Source: Clostridiales bacterium (GTDB taxonomy: Bacteria > Bacillota > Clostridia > Saccharofermentanales > Saccharofermentanaceae). Taken from it: 64,000 nt of DNA. Location: positions 1 through 64,000 of the forward strand of contig JAFWDK010000003.1 in the NCBI GenBank assembly GCA_017513085.1, written 5' to 3'. The position numbers and the translations under genes were made by a program. The first letter of the stretch is position 1, and every line of letters starts with the position of its first letter. Positions 1-8,683 of the stretch are shown here, in pieces. The notes below the pieces were generated by a model. It had not been told where the DNA came from and made no database searches. It was given only the letters and a program-made list of their open reading frames with translations.

Positions 1-2920
1 GGCCCGGTACACGTGTCGGAACCTTTGTCGGGCTCACTCCCGGTGCACGTGTCGGTGTCACACTTGGCGTCTTCGTAGGCACCTTGGACGGTACACCTGT
101 CGGCGCCTTGGTCGGGGTGATCTTACCTGGTACACCTGTCGGCGCCTTGGTTGGGGTAATTTTACCGGGTACACCTGTCGGCGCCTTGGTCGGGGTGATC
201 TTACCGGGTACACCTGTCGGCGCCTTGGTCGGGGTGATCTTACCTGGCACACCTGTCGGCGCCTTGGTCGGGGTCACAGACGGTGTCTTTGTGGGTGTCT
301 TTGTTGGTGCTTTTGTTGGCGTCTTAGTGGGCGTCTTCGTAGGAGTTTTCGTCGGTGTTTTTGTCGGCGTCTTCGATGGCGTCGGATTGGTCGGTTTTCT
401 CCAGGTCTCCACGAGTTTCAGTCTGTTGTTCGACAATGTATTTTTGTTATCAAAACGGATCGTCGGATCTTTACCGGCGGCAAGATAATTGTTGACATCG
501 TACATCGCGAGGCACAGTGTTGCATCCGATGCGAGCGTGCCATTATATGTAAACATGAACGTCATTTCTTCGCCGTCTTTAAAAGTACCCTTGGCAATAC
601 GGACAGGCGAGCCGAAAGAGGCAAGTTTGGCACCGTTCGCGTCGGTGATCTCCGCACAAAGATCGATGTCGAAGAAACTCGGAGCAAGACCTGTATTCTT
701 GATCTTGACCACCAGCTTATTGTTGTATAGCGCGGCGGATGTCACGGTGTAGTTGTAACCTAAGCGATTGCACATTTTGTCGACGATCGACTTCTGCGCA
801 CGATAGAAGAAATTGCCGGCATCGCCATCCATATCCAGAGCATAAAGCGAAAGATGCGGGATCTCGATACATTCACGGTAATGATCCACAGTCCACTTCA
901 GTGCTTTTGAATCGGAAGGATTCAGCATATGCTCGTACCGCTCGTGATTATCCGCCATCGTCATCACATTATCTCTATATGCTGCATGAAGTTCCCACTC
1001 GGTGTTACGCGTCAGGATCAGGCCATTGTTTCGCTTGGCAAATCCGAGCGAATCCGCGTAGTCATAGATCTCCCGCGCATCGCAGAAAATGCTTACCGTC
1101 GTTTTCTTGAAAACCGAAGCCAGGTAATCCATGAGATCTTTCTGGATCTCAACGGAGGGCAGCTCATTTCCGATAAATTCGCCGACGTGCCACTCACCCA
1201 TGTTACCGAACGCGCGCACTTCAAAATACTCCACGCGCGGATCTCCGTCGTATCTCTCCGCGACCGCTTTGGCAAACTTCTTATATGCCTGTATATAGAT
1301 CGGATCCGACCAGTGCGGCACTTTGATCGTGGGCGAATTCGCCTTGTATTTGTATGTGACCGTATCACGCTTGGCGCCCTTGTCATAGACCCACTGAGGC
1401 ACGAAATCGTGGCCGGCGCCGTAATCGTCGTCCGAACCTTTTGTCGTGGTATAACCGATAATGCGGATGCCGTAGGTCATACCCGCCTGCTCACAGGCGG
1501 CGAGCATAGTGTCGATCGGCTCCCAGTTATAAACGTCTTCCTTCGGGTTAATATCCTCCCAAAAAAGCACTCCCGTCGTGACTGTAGCGACGTCCCATGC
1601 GCGGTTGCCCTTTGAACCGTCGATGCCCAGAGGGTGCTTGCCTTTGTAAAGCATATCCGGGTTATAGACCGTGATCACATAGCCCTTGTGCGGATTTTTG
1701 ACGATCCCGCCAGAGGGCTGCGCCTCATAAAGCACAGTCGCTTCGCCCGGCGGTGTCGGTGTCGAGGTGATGCTTCGGCCTTTCGGGAAAAGCTGATCCG
1801 CGACGATCTTCGCCAGTTTCTGCGCACCGGTCTTGTTCGGGTGCAGGCTCTTCGGCTCATAGTATCTCGAAGCGATCTCTTCCGTCCGTTCCAGACAGAA
1901 TTCCAGCCATGGCGTGAACATATCGATCACATTGACCTTCTCGCTCTTGGCCAAGGCGTCAAGTTCCTTACCGAACCACTTATACTTCAGGACAGGGTAT
2001 TGGGAGCCATCTTCCTTCTCCCCCTGCTGCTTGACCAGATAGACTTTCACGCCTTTCGACTTCGCTGTGCGGATCATGGCCGTCATATTGGAAATATAGT
2101 CAGACGCATCGATCGCATCCGGATGCGCTTTGGCCTCATCACAATAGTCGTTAATACCGACAGCAAAAAGCAGGATATCGCCGCTCTTGGCATAGTGTTC
2201 GACAGTCGGGAACAAAGATTTCTTCAAGCTCCAGGAACGAAGACCGCTGGCCGATACATTGCGCACATCGTATTTATCTGTATTGACATAATCTTTAAGA
2301 TACATGCCCCAGCCATGCTTGGTTTCGTCGGCGACATTGTAAAAAGCAGCTACGGTCGAATCCCCGCAAAGCCAGATCGTCGGCTTGGTCGTTGAGCTTG
2401 TGGATGTCTGCTCGATCTCGACCGTACTGATCGAAAACTCAGAACCCATGCCGGAAGTCGCATAGATATTCAAATATCCATCCGTGACCGGGATCGTAAA
2501 TGAATCGACCGCGTTATTTCCGGTCATGAAGAAAAGCTGATCGTATCCTTCCGCATTGATCGTTGCGGATACGACGTTTCCGGTCGTGACAGTGATTTTA
2601 TATACTCCGGAAGGCAGCTTGACCTTAAGGTTTCCGTATCCGCCCCCGAAATGGATCGCATCGCTGAGAGCCCCCTGGCCCAGCGCGCTGACATTCTTCG
2701 CGAGATTCGTATCCTGGATCCCATATCCCTTCGAATCGTCATACTTATCCTTCGCCGAAACACCGATATACCCGGGAGCCGTACCCTCGCCACCCAGGTC
2801 AAACTTCATGGTGATCAGATCCGCTTTCGCTCTTCCTGCATAGGAAAACAACATGCCGGCACAAATGACGGCGGCACCCAAAAATGCACACAAAGACCAG
2901 GTGTGCTTCTTTACCTTCAT
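1..2920 (-). CDS. Secreted SGNH esterase (CE12-like) fused to DUF4832 glycosidase-like module, C-terminus cut by window edge
   Basis: The frame is open from the ATG at 2920 to base 1, giving 973 codons with no stop, so the C-terminus lies outside the window. A GGAGG site sits six bases before the start. Residues 1-36 form a signal peptide. Residues 38-170 resemble the N-terminal beta domain of CE12 rhamnogalacturonan acetylesterases. An SGNH esterase follows, with GDSTV near 187, a block-II Gly (SASGLRS), GIND near 254 and SLHPN near 360. After a short TPTPP linker, residues 395-840 match the TIM-barrel plus DUF4832 architecture (NPHKGY, INPKEDVYNWE). A Thr/Pro/Lys repeat linker runs to the window edge. 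I infer removal of acetyl groups and cleavage of a plant heteropolysaccharide outside the cell. The Asp usually three residues before the catalytic His is Lys here. What follows the linker is unseen. Confidence 0.85.
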   Translation of the reverse strand, partial: MKVKKHTWSLCAFLGAAVICAGMLFSYAGRAKADLITMKFDLGGEGTAPGYIGVSAKDKYDDSKGYGIQDTNLAKNVSALGQGALSDAIHFGGGYGNLKVKLPSGVYKITVTTGNVVSATINAEGYDQLFFMTGNNAVDSFTIPVTDGYLNIYATSGMGSEFSISTVEIEQTSTSSTTKPTIWLCGDSTVAAFYNVADETKHGWGMYLKDYVNTDKYDVRNVSASGLRSWSLKKSLFPTVEHYAKSGDILLFAVGINDYCDEAKAHPDAIDASDYISNMTAMIRTAKSKGVKVYLVKQQGEKEDGSQYPVLKYKWFGKELDALAKSEKVNVIDMFTPWLEFCLERTEEIASRYYEPKSLHPNKTGAQKLAKIVADQLFPKGRSITSTPTPPGEATVLYEAQPSGGIVKNPHKGYVITVYNPDMLYKGKHPLGIDGSKGNRAWDVATVTTGVLFWEDINPKEDVYNWEPIDTMLAACEQAGMTYGIRIIGYTTTKGSDDDYGAGHDFVPQWVYDKGAKRDTVTYKYKANSPTIKVPHWSDPIYIQAYKKFAKAVAERYDGDPRVEYFEVRAFGNMGEWHVGEFIGNELPSVEIQKDLMDYLASVFKKTTVSIFCDAREIYDYADSLGFAKRNNGLILTRNTEWELHAAYRDNVMTMADNHERYEHMLNPSDSKALKWTVDHYRECIEIPHLSLYALDMDGDAGNFFYRAQKSIVDKMCNRLGYNYTVTSAALYNNKLVVKIKNTGLAPSFFDIDLCAEITDANGAKLASFGSPVRIAKGTFKDGEEMTFMFTYNGTLASDATLCLAMYDVNNYLAAGKDPTIRFDNKNTLSNNRLKLVETWRKPTNPTPSKTPTKTPTKTPTKTPTKTPTKAPTKTPTKTPSVTPTKAPTGVPGKITPTKAPTGVPGKITPTKAPTGVPGKITPTKAPTGVPGKITPTKAPTGVPSKVPTKTPSVTPTRAPGVSPTKVPTRVPG
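90..284 (-). repeat. 39-bp in-frame tandem repeat coding a Thr-Pro linker
   Basis: Five copies of a 39-bp unit, with phase marks at 93, 132, 171, 210 and 249, encode a 13-residue motif of the type KAPTGVPGKITPT in the secreted esterase. Simpler TPTK units lie on the N-terminal side of it. The copies are nearly identical, which suggests recent expansion. Such linkers separate catalytic modules or a wall anchor in secreted clostridial enzymes. Confidence 0.9.
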
Positions 2921-3104
2921 ATACTATCCTCCGATATCCCCGATCTGGTCGATGTGCCTTAATACCTGTCACAAAAACAAGATCCCCCCGTGAAGGCAAT
3001 ATCGAAAGTATAAAATACAGGCCAAAGCCTTTTTTGTAGATTTCCAACTTTTTTATCTGAAATCAGACGTCAGTTTTAAAAGCTTATAAAAGAGGTCAAG
3101 CGGA

Positions 3105-3860
3105 TCACAATTTCCCGTTGTTCGTATCCCGGTACTTCTTCGGCGTCATGCCGCATTGTTTTTTGAACGCATTGGAAAAAGCACTCTGCGAGGAGTATCC
3201 GAGGGACATGGCGATCTCGAGGATACTGTACTCGGCGTGGCGCAGCATGTTCTTCGCCGTCTGGATCTTCGCCTCCGAAATGAATTCGCCGACTTTCTTC
3301 CCGGTCTCCGCCGCGAACAATCTCGAAAAGTAAACAGGATTCAAGCCCTCGATATCGGCAAGTTCTTTTACCGTCAAAGGCTTATTGAGATTGTTATAGA
3401 TATTGTCGATCGTTCTTCTCACGTGGAAGTTGATGACATTGTTTTTTTTCAGTTCACGCATTCTGGTGGCGTAATCGATCTGCATTGTCGCGATCAGATC
3501 GAGGACCTGGTCGACCGTCTGAGCTTCATCTGCTTCGTTGATGTAGATGTCGCTCAGCGTATAGGCCATATTCATATCCATGCCGCCATCGATGCATAAC
3601 CGGCTGATGATCGCCGCGGAGGAAACCAGGTGATAAATACTGTTTCGGAGAGGATCCGAGGACAGGACGCCACGTCCGTCTTTGCCGTTCAGATAATGGG
3701 GACGCACCTTCTCGAAGCGTTCCTTGACCGCTTCCACATCTCCGTTACGGATCCTGTTATATTGCCGGAACTCGGCAAAATAATCCGCCCGTACAAACTT
3801 CTCTTCCCGCTGCAAAAACAGCCGGTAATCCAGTTTCTTATCTGTATGCAATCCTGTCAC
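3105..3860 (-). CDS. AraC-family transcriptional regulator
   Basis: The C-terminal 100 residues form the paired helix-turn-helix of the AraC family. Its marks are LTVKELADIEGLNPVYFSRLF, shortened here to ELADIEGLNPVYFSRLF, then ILEIAMSLGYSSQSAFSNAF and the closing GMTPKKYR. The N-terminal 140 residues are an all-alpha region I do not recognise; they contain no cupin-type sugar pocket that I can see. The gene lies between the flavodiiron gene and the secreted esterase, both on the same strand, so control of the esterase is an obvious guess, not shown. The start is uncertain: GTG at 3860 sits only two bases after GGAGG, and the TTG at 3851 is better spaced. Confidence 0.85.
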   Translation of the reverse strand: MTGLHTDKKLDYRLFLQREEKFVRADYFAEFRQYNRIRNGDVEAVKERFEKVRPHYLNGKDGRGVLSSDPLRNSIYHLVSSAAIISRLCIDGGMDMNMAYTLSDIYINEADEAQTVDQVLDLIATMQIDYATRMRELKKNNVINFHVRRTIDNIYNNLNKPLTVKELADIEGLNPVYFSRLFAAETGKKVGEFISEAKIQTAKNMLRHAEYSILEIAMSLGYSSQSAFSNAFKKQCGMTPKKYRDTNNGKL

Positions 3861-3900
3861 TCCCTCCGGATGTCAATTCCACATATTAGGATAACATGAA

Positions 3901-5694
3901 TCAGGTGATCGGTTCAAAATCTGCAACTCCGTGCTTACAAAGCGGGCAGACGAAATCCTCCGGAAGTTCATCGCCTTCGTAAACATATCCGCACACTTTG
4001 CAGACATAGCCCTTCTTGCCTTCGGTCTCCGGCTTCGGCTTGACGTTCTTCTGATAATATGTGTAAGTCATCGTCTCCTTATCCGAGAGCACTCGTGCCT
4101 CGGTGACCGAGCAGATGAACATGCCGTGCGTGTCCAGATCCACATAGTCTTCCACCTTCAGTGACATGAAAGAGTTGATGTACCGGTTCAGGAAAACAAG
4201 GCCGTTATCCGAGCGCAGGATCTCCTCTTCCCCGGCAAACTTATCGACATTTCTGCCGCTCTGGAATCCGAATGTCTCGAAGACTTTGAACGGTGCTTCC
4301 ACCGACAGACAGTTCACGTTCATGACACCGGTCTGCTTGATGACATGGTGGGAGTAGTTCTGTTTGTTGATCGTCACAGCGATCCGGTTCGGCGTATTCG
4401 TCACCTGCGTGACAGTATTGACGATGAGACCATTGTCTTTTTTACCATCGTTGGAAGTCACCACATAGAGACCATAGCCGATATTGAAAAGCGCCGTCAG
4501 ATCATTCTTGTTGGCGGTCTCTTCCGACTTCGCGAGATAATCCTGGCACAATTCCTGAGCCATCGCATCGATCTGTGCACGGGACTCTTCGTTCAGAGCC
4601 GACACGATCTTAACATTGTTATCCGTGAAAGTGAGGTTCTTGCTCTTCTCAAACATCGCCTTCATGACGCGGATCGCCTGCGGTGCCCAGGAACCGTTCT
4701 CGATCATACCGATGGTCTTGTTCTGGAACTGACGCTCGGTCAGGTGATGGATAAACTCGCGCATGAACGGGAACACATCCGCGTTATATGTCGTGGTCGC
4801 CAGAACGATCCTTCCGTAACGGAAAGCATCTTCCACACATTCCGCCATATCTTCCCTTGCCAGATCGTTGACCACAACTTTCGGGCATCCGTTCGCCTTC
4901 AGCTTATCTGCCAGAAGATCCACAGCCGCCTTCGTATGTCCGTATACCGAAGTATAGAAGATCGCGACGCCGTCTGTCTCAACGCCGTAGGAAGACCAGG
5001 TATCGTAAAGCTTAAGATACATCGACAGGTCTCCTGTCAGGACCGGACCATGAAGCGGGCAGATCGTCTTGATCTCGAGGTTCGCCGCTTTCTTCAAGAC
5101 CGCCTGCACCTGCGCGCCGTATTTGCCGACGATGCCGATGTAGTAACGGCGTGCCTCACATGCCCAATCCTCTTCTACATCCAGCGCACCGAATTTTCCG
5201 AATCCGTCCGCACTGAAAAGCACTTTGTCGAAGGAGTCATAGGTCATGAGCACTTCCGGCCAGTGTACCATCGGTGCCGCTACGAAATGCAGGACATGCT
5301 TGCCGAGCGGAAGCTCATCGCCTTCGCCGACCACGATCCTTCTGTCTTCAAACTCTGTGCCGAAGAAGTTCTTCATCATGGTGAACGCTTTCTGCGAAGA
5401 CACGATCTGCGCCTTCGGATAGTTCTTCATGAAGTTCACGATATTCGCGGAATGGTCCGGCTCCATATGCTGGACGACCAGGTAATCCGGTTCCTTCCCG
5501 GCAAGTGCTTTTTCCAGATTATCGAGCCACTCATGCGTGAAATTCTTATCTACCGTATCCATGACCGCAACTTTATAGTCCGCGATCACATAAGAGTTAT
5601 ATGCCATGCCGTTCGGCACTACATACTGTCCCTCAAAAAGATCGATCTGATGATCGTTTACGCCAACATACTTGATATCATTACTAATAAACAT
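3901..5694 (-). CDS. Flavodiiron protein fused to flavin reductase and rubredoxin
   Basis: This 597-residue cytoplasmic protein reduces oxygen to water, or nitric oxide to N2O, to protect an anaerobe. Domains in order are: a metallo-beta-lactamase-like diiron domain (about 1-245) with HMEPDH, VHWPE, SADGFGKFG and CPLHGP supplying iron ligands; an FMN flavodoxin domain (about 248-390); an NADH:flavin reductase-like domain (about 400-550); and a C-terminal rubredoxin with CKVCGYVY and CPLC. The fusion places all electron carriers on one chain. The start at 5694 is chosen because GAGG is eight bases upstream; the ATG at 5700 is too close. It begins 40 bp after the stop of the preceding secreted-protein gene with no terminator between them, so read-through is likely. 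Confidence 0.93.
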   Translation of the reverse strand: MFISNDIKYVGVNDHQIDLFEGQYVVPNGMAYNSYVIADYKVAVMDTVDKNFTHEWLDNLEKALAGKEPDYLVVQHMEPDHSANIVNFMKNYPKAQIVSSQKAFTMMKNFFGTEFEDRRIVVGEGDELPLGKHVLHFVAAPMVHWPEVLMTYDSFDKVLFSADGFGKFGALDVEEDWACEARRYYIGIVGKYGAQVQAVLKKAANLEIKTICPLHGPVLTGDLSMYLKLYDTWSSYGVETDGVAIFYTSVYGHTKAAVDLLADKLKANGCPKVVVNDLAREDMAECVEDAFRYGRIVLATTTYNADVFPFMREFIHHLTERQFQNKTIGMIENGSWAPQAIRVMKAMFEKSKNLTFTDNNVKIVSALNEESRAQIDAMAQELCQDYLAKSEETANKNDLTALFNIGYGLYVVTSNDGKKDNGLIVNTVTQVTNTPNRIAVTINKQNYSHHVIKQTGVMNVNCLSVEAPFKVFETFGFQSGRNVDKFAGEEEILRSDNGLVFLNRYINSFMSLKVEDYVDLDTHGMFICSVTEARVLSDKETMTYTYYQKNVKPKPETEGKKGYVCKVCGYVYEGDELPEDFVCPLCKHGVADFEPIT

Positions 5695-5734
5695 ATTCAT
5701 TTCCTCACATGTAATTTTATTTTCGCCTGATCGG

Positions 5735-7120
5735 TCATTCTTTCTGGCCGTTGTCTTTCTTTCTAGTCTTCACAATGATGATCACTACCACTACTGCCAC
5801 CACGACAATGATCGCAATCCAGATGAAGATGCAAAGACCAAGAGGCTGTGGGCAGAATCCGCAGAGTGAACACTTCTTTTCCTCTTTCTTTTCTTTTTCT
5901 GCTCTTCCGAATGCAGGGTGCTCGGTCGGTGTCGGAGTGTCATCCGGCTCCGGTGTCGGTGTCGGATCTTTCTTATCTTCGATCTTCGTCGTCTTGAACG
6001 TCAGCACATCGGAATATTCGGAGCTGAAGGCATCGATACCCTCAACGTTCTGCTCACAATAGTATCTGCAACGGATCTCCAGTTCGGAACCATCCGGGAT
6101 CACTTTTCCATCATTGAGCCATGTGGTCAGTTCCCACAAATGTTCGCCCGGCTTGATGTCACGCTCGCCATTAAGCGGGATCCATTCATCGTCACCCTTC
6201 AGTCTGGCCTCCGTTTCAATATAAACATATCCACCGTTACCATGCACATTTGTAACCTTTGTAATAAACTCATCAGTAACAGCAAGCTTATATCCGGCAT
6301 ACGGCTTATCGCTGTCAGAAGACGGTTCGATCAGACGAAGCTCGGAAATCTCCGGCTTAGGAAGATCTTTCTCAGAAATCGGCTCGTATGCTTTCACATC
6401 TTTACCGTAACCGCAAATTTCAGACCAGTCGGAATAGTAGAACTTATAGCCATCATCTATAGTAGAAGTAAAAGTTTTAGCGATCAGTCTCGCGCGGAAA
6501 TAAGCCGTATGCTTGGTAAAATCGATGTGTAAGGATTCTGTTTCCTCGTCATAAGTGTACTGGTCGGGATTCAACTGATCTTTCACTCCCGGAGTCTTTG
6601 TTTCCGGATTTCCGTTCCAGCGTTCATCATTCGGCAAACCTCGCATGAGCCAAGCTTCATGGACTGTATCCGTCGAGTTACTCAAAGGTAATTCCACCAC
6701 ATCCCATTCACTGACCCGGCAAAAACCTGTCTCAGGATCATAACCAAAACTGCAATCCACATTGCCATCCCAGTATTCCGGCTTATAGTGCCAGCCGCTG
6801 ACAGGATCATTGACATCATCGATTGCCCAGTCGACCTGCAGACATACATTCAGTTCTTCAAAATCATACGGTGCAAAAAATTCATCGCCCTTATCGTCGG
6901 CCCTTGCTTCCTCCATCTTCGAAATGAAGTCCATTATACCGTCATCCACACTTGCCGCGAACTGCATCGTCGTCGGGGAGTCATTTCCCTCAAGCCACTT
7001 GACCGAAACCTTCGGTGCTTTCAAATCAAACGGAAGCTTCGAATTATCCGCTAAAACTGAGAATGCCAGAGTCGGCAGCAGCATCGCTCCTGCCAATAGT
7101 GTCGCTAAAAACTTCTTCAT
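5735..7120 (-). CDS. Secreted, membrane-anchored protein of unknown function
   Basis: The start is the ATG at 7120, preceded by GGGAGG and followed by a clear signal peptide (MKKFLATLLAGAMLLPTLAF). The 461-residue product has a 390-residue extracellular part without a family I recognise, with beta-rich segments and many Trp and Tyr residues. A PTPTPEPDDTPTPT linker follows, then a Cys-rich patch CSLCGFCPQPLGLC directly before one membrane helix and a short basic tail (KTRKKDNG). I have the impression that similar Cys-rich/helix ends occur on other surface proteins of Clostridia, but cannot check this. Two copies of a CCAACC-type palindrome lie upstream. Binding of polysaccharide at the cell surface is a guess from the linker and neighbours only. 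Confidence 0.75.
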   Translation of the reverse strand: MKKFLATLLAGAMLLPTLAFSVLADNSKLPFDLKAPKVSVKWLEGNDSPTTMQFAASVDDGIMDFISKMEEARADDKGDEFFAPYDFEELNVCLQVDWAIDDVNDPVSGWHYKPEYWDGNVDCSFGYDPETGFCRVSEWDVVELPLSNSTDTVHEAWLMRGLPNDERWNGNPETKTPGVKDQLNPDQYTYDEETESLHIDFTKHTAYFRARLIAKTFTSTIDDGYKFYYSDWSEICGYGKDVKAYEPISEKDLPKPEISELRLIEPSSDSDKPYAGYKLAVTDEFITKVTNVHGNGGYVYIETEARLKGDDEWIPLNGERDIKPGEHLWELTTWLNDGKVIPDGSELEIRCRYYCEQNVEGIDAFSSEYSDVLTFKTTKIEDKKDPTPTPEPDDTPTPTEHPAFGRAEKEKKEEKKCSLCGFCPQPLGLCIFIWIAIIVVVAVVVVIIIVKTRKKDNGQKE

Positions 7121-7261
7121 AAATACCTCCCAAATCCAGTGTTCATCGGACCTTCGTCCATCGAACGCCTCAACCCCAAAGAAACAAGAATCCTTCGCTG
7201 TGCGAAAAGAACTCAATACAATTTTATTATAGCATACACACCACCGTAGGTCTTCTTTTTT

Positions 7262-7317
7262 CCAACCCTAGGTTGCATTTATAAAGATCCGGATATGTTT
7301 TTCCAACCTAGGGTTGG
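7262..7317. promoter_or_regulatory. Pair of CCAACC/GGTTGG palindromic operators
   Basis: Two near-identical palindromes, CCAACC-CTA-GGTTGC (7262-7276) and CCAACC-TAG-GGTTGG (7303-7317), lie 41 bp apart centre to centre, about four helical turns. The second is extended by A/T pairs to ten-base arms. They precede a TATAAT-like -10 element near 7225 on the minus strand, upstream of the secreted protein gene. The layout suits a dimeric regulator binding two sites on one face of the DNA; the regulator is unknown. Confidence 0.6.
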
Positions 7318-7330
7318 AAAAGTGCTTTTC

Positions 7331-7383
7331 AAGAAAAAGAGAAGGCTGTCTCCCGCAAACTCTTGAGTTACTAGAGACAGCCT
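7331..7383 (-). terminator. Rho-independent terminator after rubrerythrin
   Basis: Ten-base arms AGGCTGTCTC and GAGACAGCCT enclose a loop that itself contains ACTC/GAGT. On the minus strand a T-rich tail follows. It lies just downstream of the rubrerythrin stop. Confidence 0.8.
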
Positions 7384-7411
7384 TTGTTTCTTTAGATGCT
7401 GTTATTCAGGG

Positions 7412-7999
7412 TCAGCCGAAGTATCTGTCAAGCAAACCCTTCAGTGCTTTACCATGACGGGCTTCATCACGGGCCATCTCATGAACGGTATCGTGGATCG
7501 CGTCGAGGTTATTCTTCTTCGCGCAGGTCGCCAGCTCCGTCTTACCGGCTGTCGCACCGAATTCACAGTCCACACGCCACTTGAGGTTCTCCTTCGTGGA
7601 TGCCTTCATGTTCGCTTCCAGATCCGAACCGAGAAGTTCAGCAAACTTTGCCGCATGCTCAGCCTCTTCAAAAGCGGCCTTCTCCCAGTAAAGTCCGATC
7701 TCCGGATATCCCTCACGATAGGCAATACGTGCCATGCAAAGATACATACCGACCTCAGAGCACTCACCTGTGAAGTTCGCCTTCAGCTGCTCGAAGATGT
7801 ACTTCTTATCTTCCTCGGAAATATCCGGGTTATTCTTTACAGTTTCTGCGTACACACCGAACTTATGCTCAGCGGCGAGACCCATTTCTGCTTCCATTTT
7901 CTTAAATGCAGCCTTCTTCGCCTTGCATACCGGGCACTCATCCGGTGCCTCATCGCCTTCATACACGTAACCACATACTGAACAAACATACTTAGCCAT
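7412..7999 (-). CDS. Reverse rubrerythrin (rubredoxin domain first)
   Basis: This 195-residue protein has an N-terminal rubredoxin domain ([10 protein letters not shown] and CPVC, residues 1-38) followed by a four-helix ferritin-like diiron domain with E-x-x-H type ligands (EEAEHAAKF near 118, DEARHGKAL near 182). That order, opposite to classical rubrerythrin, is the reverse-rubrerythrin arrangement that reduces peroxide and oxygen with NADH through partner proteins. ATG 7999 is chosen with AAGGAG eight bases upstream. It lies 44 bp after perR on the same strand, so the two form a peroxide-responsive operon ending in the terminator at 7331-7383. Confidence 0.95.
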   Translation of the reverse strand: MAKYVCSVCGYVYEGDEAPDECPVCKAKKAAFKKMEAEMGLAAEHKFGVYAETVKNNPDISEEDKKYIFEQLKANFTGECSEVGMYLCMARIAYREGYPEIGLYWEKAAFEEAEHAAKFAELLGSDLEANMKASTKENLKWRVDCEFGATAGKTELATCAKKNNLDAIHDTVHEMARDEARHGKALKGLLDRYFG

Positions 8000-8043
8000 A
8001 ATCAACTCTCCTTGTCATGTAATTCTGAAAAAGCACTTCGTCT

Positions 8044-8442
8044 TTACGCGCCGCGCTCTTCCTCTGTTTTCACGCACTCCGGGCACATTCCGTCGAATTG
8101 CAATGAGTAACCGAAGATCTTATATCCGGAAGTATCTTTCAGAAGGTCAACCAGGCTTTCCACCGGCATCTCCACATCTGCCACGCGTCCGCAATTATTG
8201 CAATGGACGTGATAGTGCGGATAAGTCGTATGGTCAAAGTGATCTGCTCCATTATTGATACGGATTCGTAATGCCTCGCCGGAATCGGCCAGTTTGTTCA
8301 AGATCCGATACACTGTTGCACGGCTGATGGACGGGTACTTGCTCTGTACTTGCGCTACCACTTCGTCCGCAGTCGGATGACACGCCATCTCAACCAAAGC
8401 TTCATGAACGATCCTCTTCTGTAAGGTATTGCGCTCCTGCAT
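8044..8442 (-). CDS. perR: Fur-family peroxide-stress repressor, PerR-like
   Basis: The 132-residue product has the Fur-family winged helix (TADEVVAQVQ, ISRATVYRILNKLADSG) and a C-terminal metal and dimer domain with HFDHTTYPHYHVHC and two CxxC zinc pairs (CNNC, CPEC). Position next to rubrerythrin favours PerR over Fur or Zur; the His residues that PerR oxidises are present, but I cannot separate the subfamilies with certainty. ATG 8442 follows AAAGGAGG. A strong promoter upstream carries a palindrome-like AT-rich element in its spacer, suggesting autoregulation. Confidence 0.85.
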   Translation of the reverse strand: MQERNTLQKRIVHEALVEMACHPTADEVVAQVQSKYPSISRATVYRILNKLADSGEALRIRINNGADHFDHTTYPHYHVHCNNCGRVADVEMPVESLVDLLKDTSGYKIFGYSLQFDGMCPECVKTEEERGA

Positions 8443-8515
8443 CAACTTCCTCCTTTAACTCGATCTTCAAAAACCCAAAGGACTCTGAATGGGTCCAAGT
8501 GCTTTTCTGTTATTG

Positions 8516-8544
8516 ATATTACATCCTAATAAGGACGCTGTCAA
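8516..8544 (-). promoter_or_regulatory. Promoter of the perR-rubrerythrin operon
   Basis: On the minus strand TTGACA and TAATAT are separated by 17 bp. The spacer and -10 contain TTATTAGGATGTAATA, a loose match to the PerR/Fur box (TTATAAT-N-ATTATAA), in a place where repressor binding would block polymerase. Confidence 0.75.
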
Positions 8545-8683
8545 TAGTTTAACAGATATTTAGAAAGAGAATTTCTAAGAGGGACTGCCAAGCCTTATTT
8601 CATACAGTTGGAAAGAAGTGTCCATCGTATGCCCACAGAGAAAAAATACCAACGGATCATTCAGCATGTCTTTCACTGTCCGG

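Noticed and set aside
84..488. Plus-strand frame with regular GTPVGALVGVILP repeats
   Set aside because: It is the antisense reading of the Thr-Pro linker repeat; the minus frame joins a signal peptide and catalytic domains.
4345..5730. 461-codon open frame on the plus strand opposite the flavodiiron gene
   Set aside because: It is the mirror of a well-supported gene; its product is rich in Arg, His and Ile with no domain, as expected for an antisense shadow.
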